Below are positions 16,909 to 25,132 of a DNA stretch of 64,000 bases, piece by piece; positions within the stretch are counted from its first letter, which is position 1; each line of letters starts with the position of its first letter. The notes beneath the pieces are model-generated. The model worked only from the letters and a program-made list of their open reading frames with translations. It was not told where the DNA came from and made no database searches. A program made the position numbers and the translations under genes. Origin of the DNA: Nocardioides sp. zg-1230 (GTDB taxonomy: Bacteria; Actinomycetota; Actinomycetes; Propionibacteriales; Nocardioidaceae); NCBI RefSeq assembly GCF_013155335.1, contig NZ_JABJQZ010000005.1, positions 310,001 to 374,000 on the forward strand. Direction: 5' to 3'.

Positions 16909-17874
16909 ATGGTCGAGGCGCGCGAGGACACCCCTGCCCCGCGCCGCGCGGAGGTGCTGCTGCGGCGGTGGCGCGAGCACCTGTGGCGGATCATCGTCAC
17001 GACCGTCGGCTCCTGCCTGCGCCACCGCGTCACCGGGCTCGCCGCCGAGGCGGCGTTCTTCGCTGTGCTGTCGGTCCCGCCGCTCATCTTCGCGCTGGCC
17101 GGAGCGGTGGGCTTCGTCAGCGAGCGGTTCACCGCGACCCAGGTCGAGGACGTGAGCAACGCGGTGCTCGAGGTCTCGCGCCAGGCGCTCACCGACCGGG
17201 CCGTCGACCGCATCATCGCGCCGACCCTCCAGGAGGTGCTCGACGGCGGACGCTACGACGTGATCTCGATCGGCTTCGTCCTCGCGCTCTGGTCGGGCTC
17301 GCGCGCGCTCAACGTCTTCGTCGACACCATCACGATCATGCACGGGCTGGGCGGCCACCGGGGGATCGTCGCCACCCGCGCCCTGTCCTTCGTGCTCTAC
17401 GTCCTGGCGATGGTGACCGGAGCCGTGAGCATCCCGCTCGTGGTCGCCGGACCGACCCTGGTCGACCGGGTGCTGCCCGAGCGGCTCGACTTCGTCAACG
17501 AGCTCTACTGGCCGGTCGTGCTCGTGCTGTGCATCTGCTTCCTCGCCACGCTCTACCACGTGTCCGTGCCGGTGCGGACCAACTGGAGCTTCAACCTCCC
17601 CGGCGCCGTGTTCGCCCTCTTCTGCTGGATCGCCGGCTCCTACACGCTGCGCTGGGTGCTCACGGTGACCGCTGCGGAGTCCCGCTCGATCTACGGTCCG
17701 CTGGCCGCGCCCATCGCCGTGCTGCTGTGGCTCTACCTGCTCGCGCTCGCCGTGCTCATCGGCGCCGCGGTCAACGCCGCCTTCGACACCGTCTTCCCGC
17801 AGAAGAGCACGACGCGCGCCCGGCTGGAGCTGGTGCAGCGGCTGCGCGAGCGGATCAGCGTGCGAGACTCCTGA
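16909..17874 (+). CDS. YihY/virulence factor BrkB family membrane protein
   Basis: A 321-aa inner-membrane protein with six predicted helices (near residues 45-65, 112-130, 160-185, 195-215, 230-250, 265-290). Characteristic features are GLAAEAAFFAVLSVPPLIFALAG in the first helix, LWSGSRALNVF, and GPLAAPIAVLLWLYLLALAVLIGAAVNA at the end. The family was once called RNase BN by mistake; its function is unknown, possibly transport or envelope integrity. The start fits the leaderless box. The K+ channel gene begins 2 nt after its stop, so the two are one transcript. Confidence 0.9.
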   Translation: MVEAREDTPAPRRAEVLLRRWREHLWRIIVTTVGSCLRHRVTGLAAEAAFFAVLSVPPLIFALAGAVGFVSERFTATQVEDVSNAVLEVSRQALTDRAVDRIIAPTLQEVLDGGRYDVISIGFVLALWSGSRALNVFVDTITIMHGLGGHRGIVATRALSFVLYVLAMVTGAVSIPLVVAGPTLVDRVLPERLDFVNELYWPVVLVLCICFLATLYHVSVPVRTNWSFNLPGAVFALFCWIAGSYTLRWVLTVTAAESRSIYGPLAAPIAVLLWLYLLALAVLIGAAVNAAFDTVFPQKSTTRARLELVQRLRERISVRDS

Positions 17875-17876
17875 CC

Positions 17877-18968
17877 GTGCGTGCCGACAGCGTCCACCCG
17901 AGCGTGGGACGGGTCTCCCTCCCGGAGCAGGACCGGTCGCCGTGGTGGGAGCTCGGCAGGCGCCTCCTCGCCGCGCTTGCGATCCTCGTCGGCACGGTGC
18001 TCCTGGTCTACCTCGACCGGGACGGCTACACGGACGGCAACGACCCCACCGACACGATCAGCTGGATCGATGCGATCTACTACACGACCGTCACGCTCAG
18101 CACGACCGGCTACGGCGACATCGCACCGGTGTCCGACCAGGCCCGCCTGGTCAACGCGTTCATCATCACGCCGGCCCGCATCGCCTTCCTCGTCCTGCTG
18201 ATCGGCACCACCCTCGAGGTCCTTGCCTCGCAGGGACGAGAGATGTTCCGGGTCGCCCGGTGGAGGAGGAGGAGCATGGACCAGCACGTCGTCGTGATCG
18301 GCTACGGCACCAAGGGCCGCAGCGCCATCGAGACCCTGCTGAACAACGGCTACCACCGCGAGTCGATCGTGGTCGTCGACCCGGAGCCCGCCGCGATGGA
18401 CGAGGCCAACCGCGACCAGCTCGTCGGCATCGCGGGCGACGCCACCCGACGCGGCGTGCTGCGCCAGGCGGGCGTGGAGAAGGCCACCCACGTCATCATC
18501 ACGACCGACCGCGACGACTCCAACGTGCTGGTCACGCTGACCGTGCGCCAGGTCAACCCCGACGCTTGGATCGTCGCCTCGGTCCGCGAGCACGAGAACG
18601 TGCCCCTCATGCGACAGTCCGGCGCCAACTCGGTGATCACCTCCTCCGACGCCGTGGGCCGGCTGCTCGGGCTGTCGTCCATGTCGCCGATGCTCGGGTC
18701 GGTCATGGAGGACCTGATGACCTACGGCGAGGGCCTCGAGGTCGCCGAGCGCGACCTGCTGGTCACCGAGGTCGGCAAGCAGCCGCAACGGCTCCCCGAC
18801 CAGGTCATCGCCGTCGTGCGCGACGAGAAGGTCTACCGCTACTTCGACCCCGTGGTCTCCCTGCTCGCGCGCGGCGACCGCCTGATCGTCATCCGCCCGG
18901 CCAAGGAGCTCCCGTGGGCGCCGCGTCCCGGCACCCACGGCGAGGACCTGGCCGACGAGGACGACTGA
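17877..18968 (+). CDS. Potassium channel with RCK (TrkA-N/TrkA-C) domain
   Basis: A 363-aa two-helix K+ channel subunit. The first helix is at about residues 30-46. The selectivity filter TTGYGD is at 76-81 in TTVTLSTTGYGDIAP, and the second helix is at about 95-115. A cytoplasmic RCK domain follows from residue 135 (HVVVIGYGTKGRSAIETLL), with a Rossmann GxGxxG-like loop and an acidic VVVDPEP end. The C-terminal lobe from about 255 is TrkA-C-like (VAERDLLVTEV, LPDQVIAVVRDEKVYR). It would gate K+ flux by ligand binding to the RCK ring. It starts with GTG, 2 nt after the YihY stop, which suggests shared envelope or osmotic roles. Confidence 0.92.
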   Translation: MRADSVHPSVGRVSLPEQDRSPWWELGRRLLAALAILVGTVLLVYLDRDGYTDGNDPTDTISWIDAIYYTTVTLSTTGYGDIAPVSDQARLVNAFIITPARIAFLVLLIGTTLEVLASQGREMFRVARWRRRSMDQHVVVIGYGTKGRSAIETLLNNGYHRESIVVVDPEPAAMDEANRDQLVGIAGDATRRGVLRQAGVEKATHVIITTDRDDSNVLVTLTVRQVNPDAWIVASVREHENVPLMRQSGANSVITSSDAVGRLLGLSSMSPMLGSVMEDLMTYGEGLEVAERDLLVTEVGKQPQRLPDQVIAVVRDEKVYRYFDPVVSLLARGDRLIVIRPAKELPWAPRPGTHGEDLADEDD

Positions 18969-18984
18969 CGAGGACGACCGACCT

Positions 18985-19608
18985 GTGATCGCCTCGCACC
19001 GCCACCGCTTCGTCTTCGTCAAGACCCGCAAGACCGCCGGCACCAGCCTCGAGATCGCCCTCTCGCGCCACTGCGGCCCGGCCGACATCGTCACCCGGAT
19101 CAGCCCGGAGGACGAGGAGCTGCGCACCGCCGCCGGGGGCGTCGGACCGCAGAACGACGACACCGACCCCAGCTCGTACGCCCACATGGGCGCCCGCCGC
19201 GTCATCGAGGTCCTCGGCCGCGACACGTGGGACGCCTACTTCACCTTCGCGGTGGAGCGGAACCCCTTCGACGTGGTCGCCTCGTCCTACCGCTACAGCG
19301 CCCGCAAGCCGACGTTCACCAAGTCCTTCGCCGAGTTCGTCCGCACGCCCAAGCGGATGGAGCGCCTGGCCCTCAACGAGCGGCTCTACCGCCTCGACGG
19401 CCAGGTGGTCGTCGACCGGGTCTACCGCTACGAGGAGCTGCCAGCCGCGGTCGCGGACATGTCCGCCCGCCTCGGCATCGCGCTCGACCTGCCGCACGCC
19501 AAGCAGGGGAGCGGGCCGCACTACCGCGAGCTCTACGGCCCCGGCGACGCCGACATCGTGGCGCAGCGCTTCGAGCGCACCATCCGGGAGTTCGGCTACG
19601 AGTTCTAG
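18985..19608 (+). CDS. Sulfotransferase-2-like protein
   Basis: A 207-aa cytoplasmic protein with the two PAPS-binding signatures of sulfotransferases: a 5'-phosphosulfate loop, KTRKTAGTSLEIAL at residues 13-26, and a 3'-phosphate motif, VERNPFDVVASSYR near 90. The acceptor is not predictable; relatives act on carbohydrates or are uncharacterised. It starts with GTG, 16 nt after the channel gene and without a clear ribosome site, so it may be third in the YihY/channel transcript. A strong hairpin follows the stop. Confidence 0.82.
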   Translation: MIASHRHRFVFVKTRKTAGTSLEIALSRHCGPADIVTRISPEDEELRTAAGGVGPQNDDTDPSSYAHMGARRVIEVLGRDTWDAYFTFAVERNPFDVVASSYRYSARKPTFTKSFAEFVRTPKRMERLALNERLYRLDGQVVVDRVYRYEELPAAVADMSARLGIALDLPHAKQGSGPHYRELYGPGDADIVAQRFERTIREFGYEF

Positions 19609-19609
19609 C

Positions 19610-19651
19610 GGCCCTGCCGGCCGTGCGTCACAGCGCGTGGCCGGCAGGGCC
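19610..19651 (+). terminator. 13-bp perfect stem after the sulfotransferase gene
   Basis: GGCCCTGCCGGCC and GGCCGGCAGGGCC pair perfectly around a 16-nt loop, starting 1 nt after the stop codon. There is no T-tract, as is common for actinobacterial terminators. Confidence 0.7.
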
Positions 19652-19855
19652 TCGACCGAGCGCCCCACGCAGCTCGATCTGCCCGGGAGGTGCTGATCGG
19701 GGTCGCCCTGATACACGCGCTCACCCCTGGGGCGGGGGGCGACCACAAAACCGATGATTCGGCCGCGCTCCTCGCGTGAATGCGAGAGAATTACACGGTT
19801 GATCTTCTCTCATCGGCGTGGCGCCCTTGACATTTGCATCCTACGATCGCTTCTT

Positions 19856-21535
19856 GTGCCCCATCAGCAACAAGAGCATCACTCGTCACAGCGACCTTCC
19901 GCGCCCATCTCGGGCCTGCGGTACGTCGTTCGGCGCACCGTTCGCACGGCGCAGCTGTTCGCCGGGGTGCTCGCCCTCCTCCTGCTGGTCATGCCGTCCA
20001 CGACCGGTCGCATCAGCCTCGTGTCGTCGACCTACCTCTGCCAGGGGTACCAGGGCTGCGAGGCGGCCGGCTACGGGAACGCCGGCTACCGGCAGGCCTC
20101 CTCGACGATGTACTGGCGGATGTACGCCGGGCACAACTGCACCAACTACGCGGCGTACCGCCTGATCCAGTCGGGCATGCCCGACGTCCGGCCGTGGGAG
20201 GGCAGCGGCAACGCGTCGAACTGGGGCGTGGCGATGGCCTCGATCACCGACCAGGTCCCCACCGTCGGCTCGATCGCCTGGTACAAGCCGCACGTGACAC
20301 CGGCCGGTTCGGCCGGCCACGTCGCCTACGTCGAGCAGGTCGTCTCCGAGACCGAGATCATCGTCTCCGAGGACTACTGGGGCGGCGACTTCTACTGGCG
20401 CCGCATCACCAAGACCGGCGGTGGCTGGCCGAGCGGGTTCATCCACTTCAACGACCGCGTCATCCAGCCCACCTCGCCTCCCACCATCGCCGGCACGCCC
20501 ATGGTGGGCGCCCCGCTCGAGGTGGCCGTCGGGGCGTGGACGCCCGCGCCCACGAGCATCGGCGTCCAGTGGCTCGCCGACGGTGCCGCCATCCCGGGTG
20601 CCACCGGGGCCGGCTACGTGCCGACGCCCGACGTCAAGGGCAAGACGCTGACGGCCCAGGTGACGGCGCAGCTCGACGGGTACACCCCCGGCGCGGCGGC
20701 CCTCGCCACCGCTCCCGTGGCACCTGGCACCTTCCAGCGCGCCCAGGAGCCCACCATCCAGGGTGCCCCCGAGGTCGGCACCACCCTGACACTGACCGCG
20801 CCGGCGTGGGCGCCGCAGCCCACGAAGGCCAAGACCCAGTGGTACGCCGACGGCAACGCCCTCTCCGGCGCCACCGGGACGACGCTGACCCTGACCCGCG
20901 ACGAGATCGGCAAGCAGATCAGCGCGCGCGTCATCGCGAGCGCCAAGGGCTACAAGAAGTCGAGGGCGACCGCACCGGCGACCGCCCCGGTCCTGGCCAA
21001 ACCGGTCACGCTCACGCGCCCGTCGCGGGTGAAGGGCACGCCCCAGGTGGGGGACCGCCTCGTCGTGAAGCCCGGTCGGGTCCGTCAGGCCGGCGCGACA
21101 GCCAGCTACCGGTGGCTGCGCGACGGGCGCCCCGTCGCCAAGGCCACGCGCCCCACGTACACGGTCCGTCGAGGGGACCTGGGCCGCAGCATGTCGGTCG
21201 AGGTCACCTGGAGCCGGCGCAACTTCCGCGACACGACGGAGGCGATCGCCGTCGCGTCCCCCGTCACGACCGTCCCGGAGGTGCGGGTCCGCCCCGAGGC
21301 CAAGCGCGGACGCGTGATCGTCGACATCCGGGTCAAGGCCGTGGGAGCCCCCAAGCCGGGCGGGGCGATCACCGTCGCCGTCGGCAAGCGGGTCGCCGAG
21401 GGCCAGGTCGTCGACGGGAGGGCGCGCCTGGTCGTGCGCGACGTCAAGCCCGGCACCCGGCCCCTTGTCGTGAGCTACGCGGGCACCGACGTCGTGCAGG
21501 CGGCGGTGTCGCGTACGACGGTCGCCGCACGCTGA
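19856..21535 (+). CDS. Secreted CHAP-domain hydrolase with Ig-like repeats
   Basis: A 559-aa exported protein. The N-terminus has twin arginines at 26-27 and a hydrophobic core at about 32-46. The CHAP domain spans about residues 60-200, with the catalytic pair Cys95 (GHNCTNYAAYRL) and His155 (GSAGHVAYVEQV), so it probably cleaves peptidoglycan peptides. Three related repeats of about 85 residues follow (each with WxxDGxx...GAT...T, ending DGY/KGY/RNF), then a basic Ig-like domain. I chose the GTG because TACGAT lies 8 nt upstream; an in-frame ATG at 19754 would add 34 residues unlike a signal sequence. No ribosome site supports either start. It stands alone after a terminator. Confidence 0.8.
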   Translation: MPHQQQEHHSSQRPSAPISGLRYVVRRTVRTAQLFAGVLALLLLVMPSTTGRISLVSSTYLCQGYQGCEAAGYGNAGYRQASSTMYWRMYAGHNCTNYAAYRLIQSGMPDVRPWEGSGNASNWGVAMASITDQVPTVGSIAWYKPHVTPAGSAGHVAYVEQVVSETEIIVSEDYWGGDFYWRRITKTGGGWPSGFIHFNDRVIQPTSPPTIAGTPMVGAPLEVAVGAWTPAPTSIGVQWLADGAAIPGATGAGYVPTPDVKGKTLTAQVTAQLDGYTPGAAALATAPVAPGTFQRAQEPTIQGAPEVGTTLTLTAPAWAPQPTKAKTQWYADGNALSGATGTTLTLTRDEIGKQISARVIASAKGYKKSRATAPATAPVLAKPVTLTRPSRVKGTPQVGDRLVVKPGRVRQAGATASYRWLRDGRPVAKATRPTYTVRRGDLGRSMSVEVTWSRRNFRDTTEAIAVASPVTTVPEVRVRPEAKRGRVIVDIRVKAVGAPKPGGAITVAVGKRVAEGQVVDGRARLVVRDVKPGTRPLVVSYAGTDVVQAAVSRTTVAAR

Positions 21536-21632
21536 CGCAAGGGGTCCTGACGGCCTGACGACGACCGACGTCCCCGGACCGCGCGGTCGGCCGCTCGTCG
21601 TCAGCTGCGTCGCCGGGTGCGACAGTGGGCCC

Positions 21633-23165
21633 GTGATCACCGCCTCCGCCCTGTCTGACGCGCTGACCTCGGCCTTCGTCGAGCTCCTGCCGGGTGCCGA
21701 GCGGTCGGTGGTCGGGCTCGAGCTGGTCGAGCCCGGCGACGCGGTGCTGCTCGAGGCGGGCGACCTGGTCGTGCTGGTCGGCGCCCGCACGGAGGACGAG
21801 GTGGTGGAGGTCGTGCGGCGCGCGGCCCCGGCCTCGGGGATCGTCCTGCGCAAGGAGCAGGCGAGGAGCCTCCGGGTGCGAGAGCTCAGCCAGGAGCTCG
21901 GCCTGTCAGTGCTGGTGGTGGACGACGACGCTCCGTGGTCGTGGGTGGTGAGCCAGCTGCGCACAGCAGTCGACCGGCCGGCGGCGCTCGTGAGGCAACG
22001 CCGCGTCGACGTCCACAGCGACCTGTTCGAGATGGCCGACAAGGTCAGTGCCGTGCTCGGCGCCCCGGTCACCATCGAGGACGCCACCTCGCGCGTGCTG
22101 GCCTACTCCACCGGGCAGCTCGACGTCGACGAGGCTCGCACCTCGACCATCGTGGGCCGGCAGGTGCCGCGCGAGGTGCGCTCCCACTTCAGGGCGCTCG
22201 GTGTGTTCCGACGCCTGGCCAGGTCCGACGAGCCGTTCCTCGTTCCTGGCAGCGACACCGGCGTCCGGGCGCGCTACGTCGTCCCGGTCCGCGCCGGCGG
22301 TGAGTGGCTCGGCTCGGTCTGGGCCGTCGTCGACCAACCGGTGTCGGCGGAGCAGCAGCGCGAGGTCTCCACCGCCGCGCACGTCATCGCGCTGTACCTG
22401 CTCCGGTTGCGAGCCCAGAGCGAGCTGCAGCGCCAGGTCGAGCTCGACAACGTCCGGACCCTGCTCAGCACCCCGTCGGCCCAGCAGCCCGGCTGGCTCG
22501 CCGACGGCCCCTGGCGCGTCGTCACCCTGCGCGGGCCGGCCGGCCTGGACCCCGAGGCGCGCGGCGAGGTGTGGCTCGCGCTCGCGCGCCGCCACGGGTG
22601 GCGCCAACCGCTCGTGGCCGACCTCGGCGAGGCCGTCCACGCCGTCGTCGTGACGACCGGCGACGACCCGGGCAGCTGGTCGTGGCTGCAACGCCTGGTG
22701 GCACAGGAGGCCCGTCGGGGCACGCACGTGGGTGTCGTCGCGGGGAGCCGCACCGAGGACGTGGCCGGCCTGCCTGCCTCGCGCGCGCTCGCGGACGAGC
22801 TGGCGACCCTCGTGGCGCACGACGCGGCAGACCACGACGGACCGGTCCTCACCGTCGACGAACGCTGGGCCGACCTCGTCGTCGCGCGCGCCGTGGCGGG
22901 GCTCCACGGAACACCGTTGCCCTCGCCCGCGGCCGGCCTCGCGGGCAGCGAGCACGCCACCCTGCGTCACACCGTGCGAGCCGTCATCGACCACTGGGGC
23001 AACCCGCAGCGAGCCGCAGAGGTCCTCGGCGTGCACCCCAACACGGTGCGCTACCGGATGGCGCGGCTGGGTGAGGTGTGTGACGTCGACCTGCACGACC
23101 CGACGCAACGGCTGGCCCTGCGCCTCGAGCTCGAGACCATGCCGGGCGGCGCGGAGGTGCGCTGA
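21633..23165 (+). CDS. PucR-family transcriptional regulator
   Basis: A 510-aa regulator. Residues 1-120 form a PucR N-terminal domain (LLEAGDLVVLVGARTEDEVVEVV). The middle is GAF-like (DVHSDLFEMADKVSAVLGAPVTIEDATSRVLAYST). The C-terminal HTH-30 domain contains AAEVLGVHPNTVRYRMARLGEV near residues 465-485. Members often regulate purine, proline or amino-acid catabolism. It is convergent with the D-amino-acid dehydrogenase gene, which is its best candidate target. It starts with GTG; no clear ribosome site is seen. Confidence 0.9.
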   Translation: MITASALSDALTSAFVELLPGAERSVVGLELVEPGDAVLLEAGDLVVLVGARTEDEVVEVVRRAAPASGIVLRKEQARSLRVRELSQELGLSVLVVDDDAPWSWVVSQLRTAVDRPAALVRQRRVDVHSDLFEMADKVSAVLGAPVTIEDATSRVLAYSTGQLDVDEARTSTIVGRQVPREVRSHFRALGVFRRLARSDEPFLVPGSDTGVRARYVVPVRAGGEWLGSVWAVVDQPVSAEQQREVSTAAHVIALYLLRLRAQSELQRQVELDNVRTLLSTPSAQQPGWLADGPWRVVTLRGPAGLDPEARGEVWLALARRHGWRQPLVADLGEAVHAVVVTTGDDPGSWSWLQRLVAQEARRGTHVGVVAGSRTEDVAGLPASRALADELATLVAHDAADHDGPVLTVDERWADLVVARAVAGLHGTPLPSPAAGLAGSEHATLRHTVRAVIDHWGNPQRAAEVLGVHPNTVRYRMARLGEVCDVDLHDPTQRLALRLELETMPGGAEVR

Positions 23166-23178
23166 CCCGTGTCGCGAC

Positions 23179-24420
23179 CTAGCGGGTGGGGGAGAAGGGC
23201 GCCAGCTGCGGTGGGGTCGATCCGGTGGCGATCTGGTGGGCGAGGAGCTTGCCGCTGACCGGGCCGAGCGTGATGCCCCACATGCCGTGACCGCCGGCTG
23301 CGAAGACCCGCGGCGACGCGGTGGCCCCGACCAGGGGCAGGCCGTCGGCGGTGCACGGCCGTGCCCCCACCCACTCGTCCTCGCGCTGGTCGAGGTGCGC
23401 GCCCTGGAGGAGCTGTCCGGCCTGGTCGACCAGCGCCCGGATGCGACGCGGGTCCATCGGGGCGTCGGGACGGCGGAACTCCATCATCCCGGCGATGCGG
23501 AGCCGGTCGCCCACCGGCGTGCACGCCACGCGCTGGGTGGGGAAGTACACCGGCCCGCGCGGCAGGGTGTCGATCTTGACGGTGAAGGAGTAGCCGCGGC
23601 CCGCCTGCACGATCCGGCGCACTCCGTGTCGGCGGCCCAGGTCGTTGAGCCGCGCCCCGGTCGCGAGGACGGCAGCGTCGTACGACGCGTCGCCGACGAC
23701 CACCCCGTGCGCGGAGTGCCGGACCTCGCTGACGTGGACGTCCTCGCGGATGACGCCGCCGCGCGCCCGGAACGACTCCGCGATCGAGTGGACGTAGGCC
23801 GCGGGGTCGATGAAGCGCTCGTCGCGGATCCGGATGGCGAGCGAGGTGTCCTCGCTCAACGCCGGTTCGTCCGCGCGCGCGGACGCACCGTCGATGACGT
23901 CGTGGGCGACGCGCTGCCCGGACGCCTCGATGTGCTCGAACTCCGCCAGCAACCCGTCCGCGTCACGGGGCTCGCGGAACGCGGCGGTGAACGGCTCGGC
24001 CGCCCGGGTGCGCTCGCGGACGCCGCCTGCCTCCAGCTGGGCGAAGGAGTCCAGTGCGTCCCGGTTGAGGGGGACGAGGGCCTGCATCGCCTTCTCCCAC
24101 CGGCTCGTCGTGCAGTTGCGCGCGAACTGGGCCAGGAACCGGAACAGGCGGGGATCGAGCGTCGGGGGGACGTAGACGGGCGAGGAGGCGTCGAGGAGCG
24201 CCCGGACGCCGTAGCGGAGCACCCCCGGCTCGGGCAGCGGCACCGCCATGCTGGGAGTGAGCCAGCCCGCGTTGCCCCAGCTCGACCCCGCGGCGACACC
24301 CCCCTCGTCGAGGACGGTCACCTCGACGCCGTGCTCCTGCAGGAACCACGCCGTGGACAGTCCGACCATGCCGGCGCCCAGCACGACCACGCGCTGCGGC
24401 GCCCTCGTCTTCTCGCTCAT
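23179..24420 (-). CDS. FAD-dependent D-amino-acid dehydrogenase (DadA-like)
   Basis: Oxidatively deaminates D-amino acids, probably passing electrons to the respiratory chain. The 413-aa protein begins with the dinucleotide-binding loop VVVLGAGMVGLSTAW (residues 11-25), then the acidic VLDEGG end. Further FAD-contact motifs are SSWGNAGWLTPSMAVP, VLATGARLNDL and GHGMWGITLGPVSGKLLA near the C-terminus. Relatives include glycine and proline oxidases, so the substrate is uncertain. It ends 13 nt from the PucR gene in the opposite direction. Confidence 0.9.
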   Translation of the reverse strand: MSEKTRAPQRVVVLGAGMVGLSTAWFLQEHGVEVTVLDEGGVAAGSSWGNAGWLTPSMAVPLPEPGVLRYGVRALLDASSPVYVPPTLDPRLFRFLAQFARNCTTSRWEKAMQALVPLNRDALDSFAQLEAGGVRERTRAAEPFTAAFREPRDADGLLAEFEHIEASGQRVAHDVIDGASARADEPALSEDTSLAIRIRDERFIDPAAYVHSIAESFRARGGVIREDVHVSEVRHSAHGVVVGDASYDAAVLATGARLNDLGRRHGVRRIVQAGRGYSFTVKIDTLPRGPVYFPTQRVACTPVGDRLRIAGMMEFRRPDAPMDPRRIRALVDQAGQLLQGAHLDQREDEWVGARPCTADGLPLVGATASPRVFAAGGHGMWGITLGPVSGKLLAHQIATGSTPPQLAPFSPTR

Positions 24421-24595
24421 GGCACTGATCGTCGCCCACGGGCCCCCGGAGCGCGTTGTGCGTCCGCCACGACGGATCGACGCTCGGTTGTCCGCCGAGC
24501 ACAGGCCGGGTGGATGCCCACCTGTCTAGGGTGGTGACGACGGCCCGGCCACGCCGCCCGGGGGCGTGATCGCGACGCGCGGACGGAGGTGCGGC

Positions 24596-24736
24596 ATGGA
24601 GGCCCAGCTCGCTGCGACACGCGTGCCGACCGGTGCCGCCCTGGCGGCGTTGCGGCTCAGCGAGGAGGCTCGCGGCGTCCGCGGCCTCGACGTGCTGCGA
24701 CGCAGCGTCGACCGCGCGCCGCCCGTCCTGCCCTGA
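24596..24736 (+). CDS. Candidate 46-aa protein
   Basis: The ATG is preceded by GGAGGT with 5-nt spacing, and a TAGGGT box lies about 60 nt further upstream. The peptide is helical and charged, with LAALRLSEEARGVRGLDVLRR in the centre, no cysteine and no membrane segment. It reads like an amphipathic helix. I know of no family. Support is the ribosome site and promoter only. Confidence 0.35.
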   Translation: MEAQLAATRVPTGAALAALRLSEEARGVRGLDVLRRSVDRAPPVLP

Positions 24737-24816
24737 CCGCAGCGCCCACCCGCCGGCCCGCCTCGACGGCCGCCGGTGCCGCAGGCTGCCCCGGCGCCGC
24801 GCGCACCTGTCGGAGC

Positions 24817-24840
24817 GTCGCAGGCGCATCGGCCTGCGAC
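24817..24840 (+). promoter_or_regulatory. Perfect 8-bp hairpin before the 65-aa candidate ORF
   Basis: GTCGCAGG and CCTGCGAC flank an 8-nt loop. It ends 12 nt before an AAAGGA ribosome-site-like sequence, so it could affect translation of the ORF at 24866. It could also be a weak terminator of the ORF before it. Confidence 0.3.
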
Positions 24841-24865
24841 CTGACGACTCGCAAAGGACATCGAC

Positions 24866-25063
24866 GTGCGTACGCACACCCACCAGCACTCCCGGGCCAC
24901 CCCCGTGCCCCGCTCCACACCGCCGGAGCACCTGCCCGACACCGACCACGCTCCCGCCGCGTGGGACGGGTTGAAGATCGCGGACGCGCGACCGGGCCCG
25001 GTCGGGACCGCACCTCCTACAGGGCCCCGACCCCTCGACACAGGGCAGGGGTCACGTTCGTGA
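24866..25063 (+). CDS. Candidate 65-aa His/Pro-rich protein
   Basis: It starts with GTG 7 nt after AAAGGA. The peptide opens MRTHTHQHSRATPVPRSTP and is rich in His, Pro and Thr, with no membrane segment. Such composition is also what random high-GC DNA gives in this frame, so the call depends on the ribosome site. No homologue family is recognised. Confidence 0.25.
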   Translation: MRTHTHQHSRATPVPRSTPPEHLPDTDHAPAAWDGLKIADARPGPVGTAPPTGPRPLDTGQGSRS

Positions 25064-25064
25064 C
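25051..25064. promoter_or_regulatory. 14-bp palindrome upstream of the NarL-type regulator
   Basis: GTCACG-TT-CGTGAC has perfect 6-bp arms and is centred about 75 nt upstream of the response regulator start. It is a candidate operator, possibly for that regulator itself. Confidence 0.4.
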
Positions 25065-25120
25065 TGCCGTTCCGCTGCTCGGCGGCAGCAGTCTGACCTG
25101 CGGGCATCCTCTGGCCGGGA

Positions 25121-25126
25121 TACCGT
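25121..25126 (+). promoter_or_regulatory. Leaderless promoter of the response regulator (TACCGT)
   Basis: TACCGT is followed by 6 nt and the ATG of the response-regulator gene. Confidence 0.5.
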
Positions 25127-25132
25127 CGTTCC

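Larger units (their letters stand above)
24421..25132. other. 712-nt region with only small candidate ORFs and hairpins
   Basis: No conventional gene is evident between the DadA-like gene and the response regulator. The region holds a TAGGGT box (24527-24532), a 46-codon ORF with GGAGGT, a perfect 8-bp hairpin, a 65-codon ORF with AAAGGA, a 14-bp palindrome and the leaderless promoter of the response regulator. The longer open frames on both strands here look like GC-driven artefacts. Confidence 0.5.
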
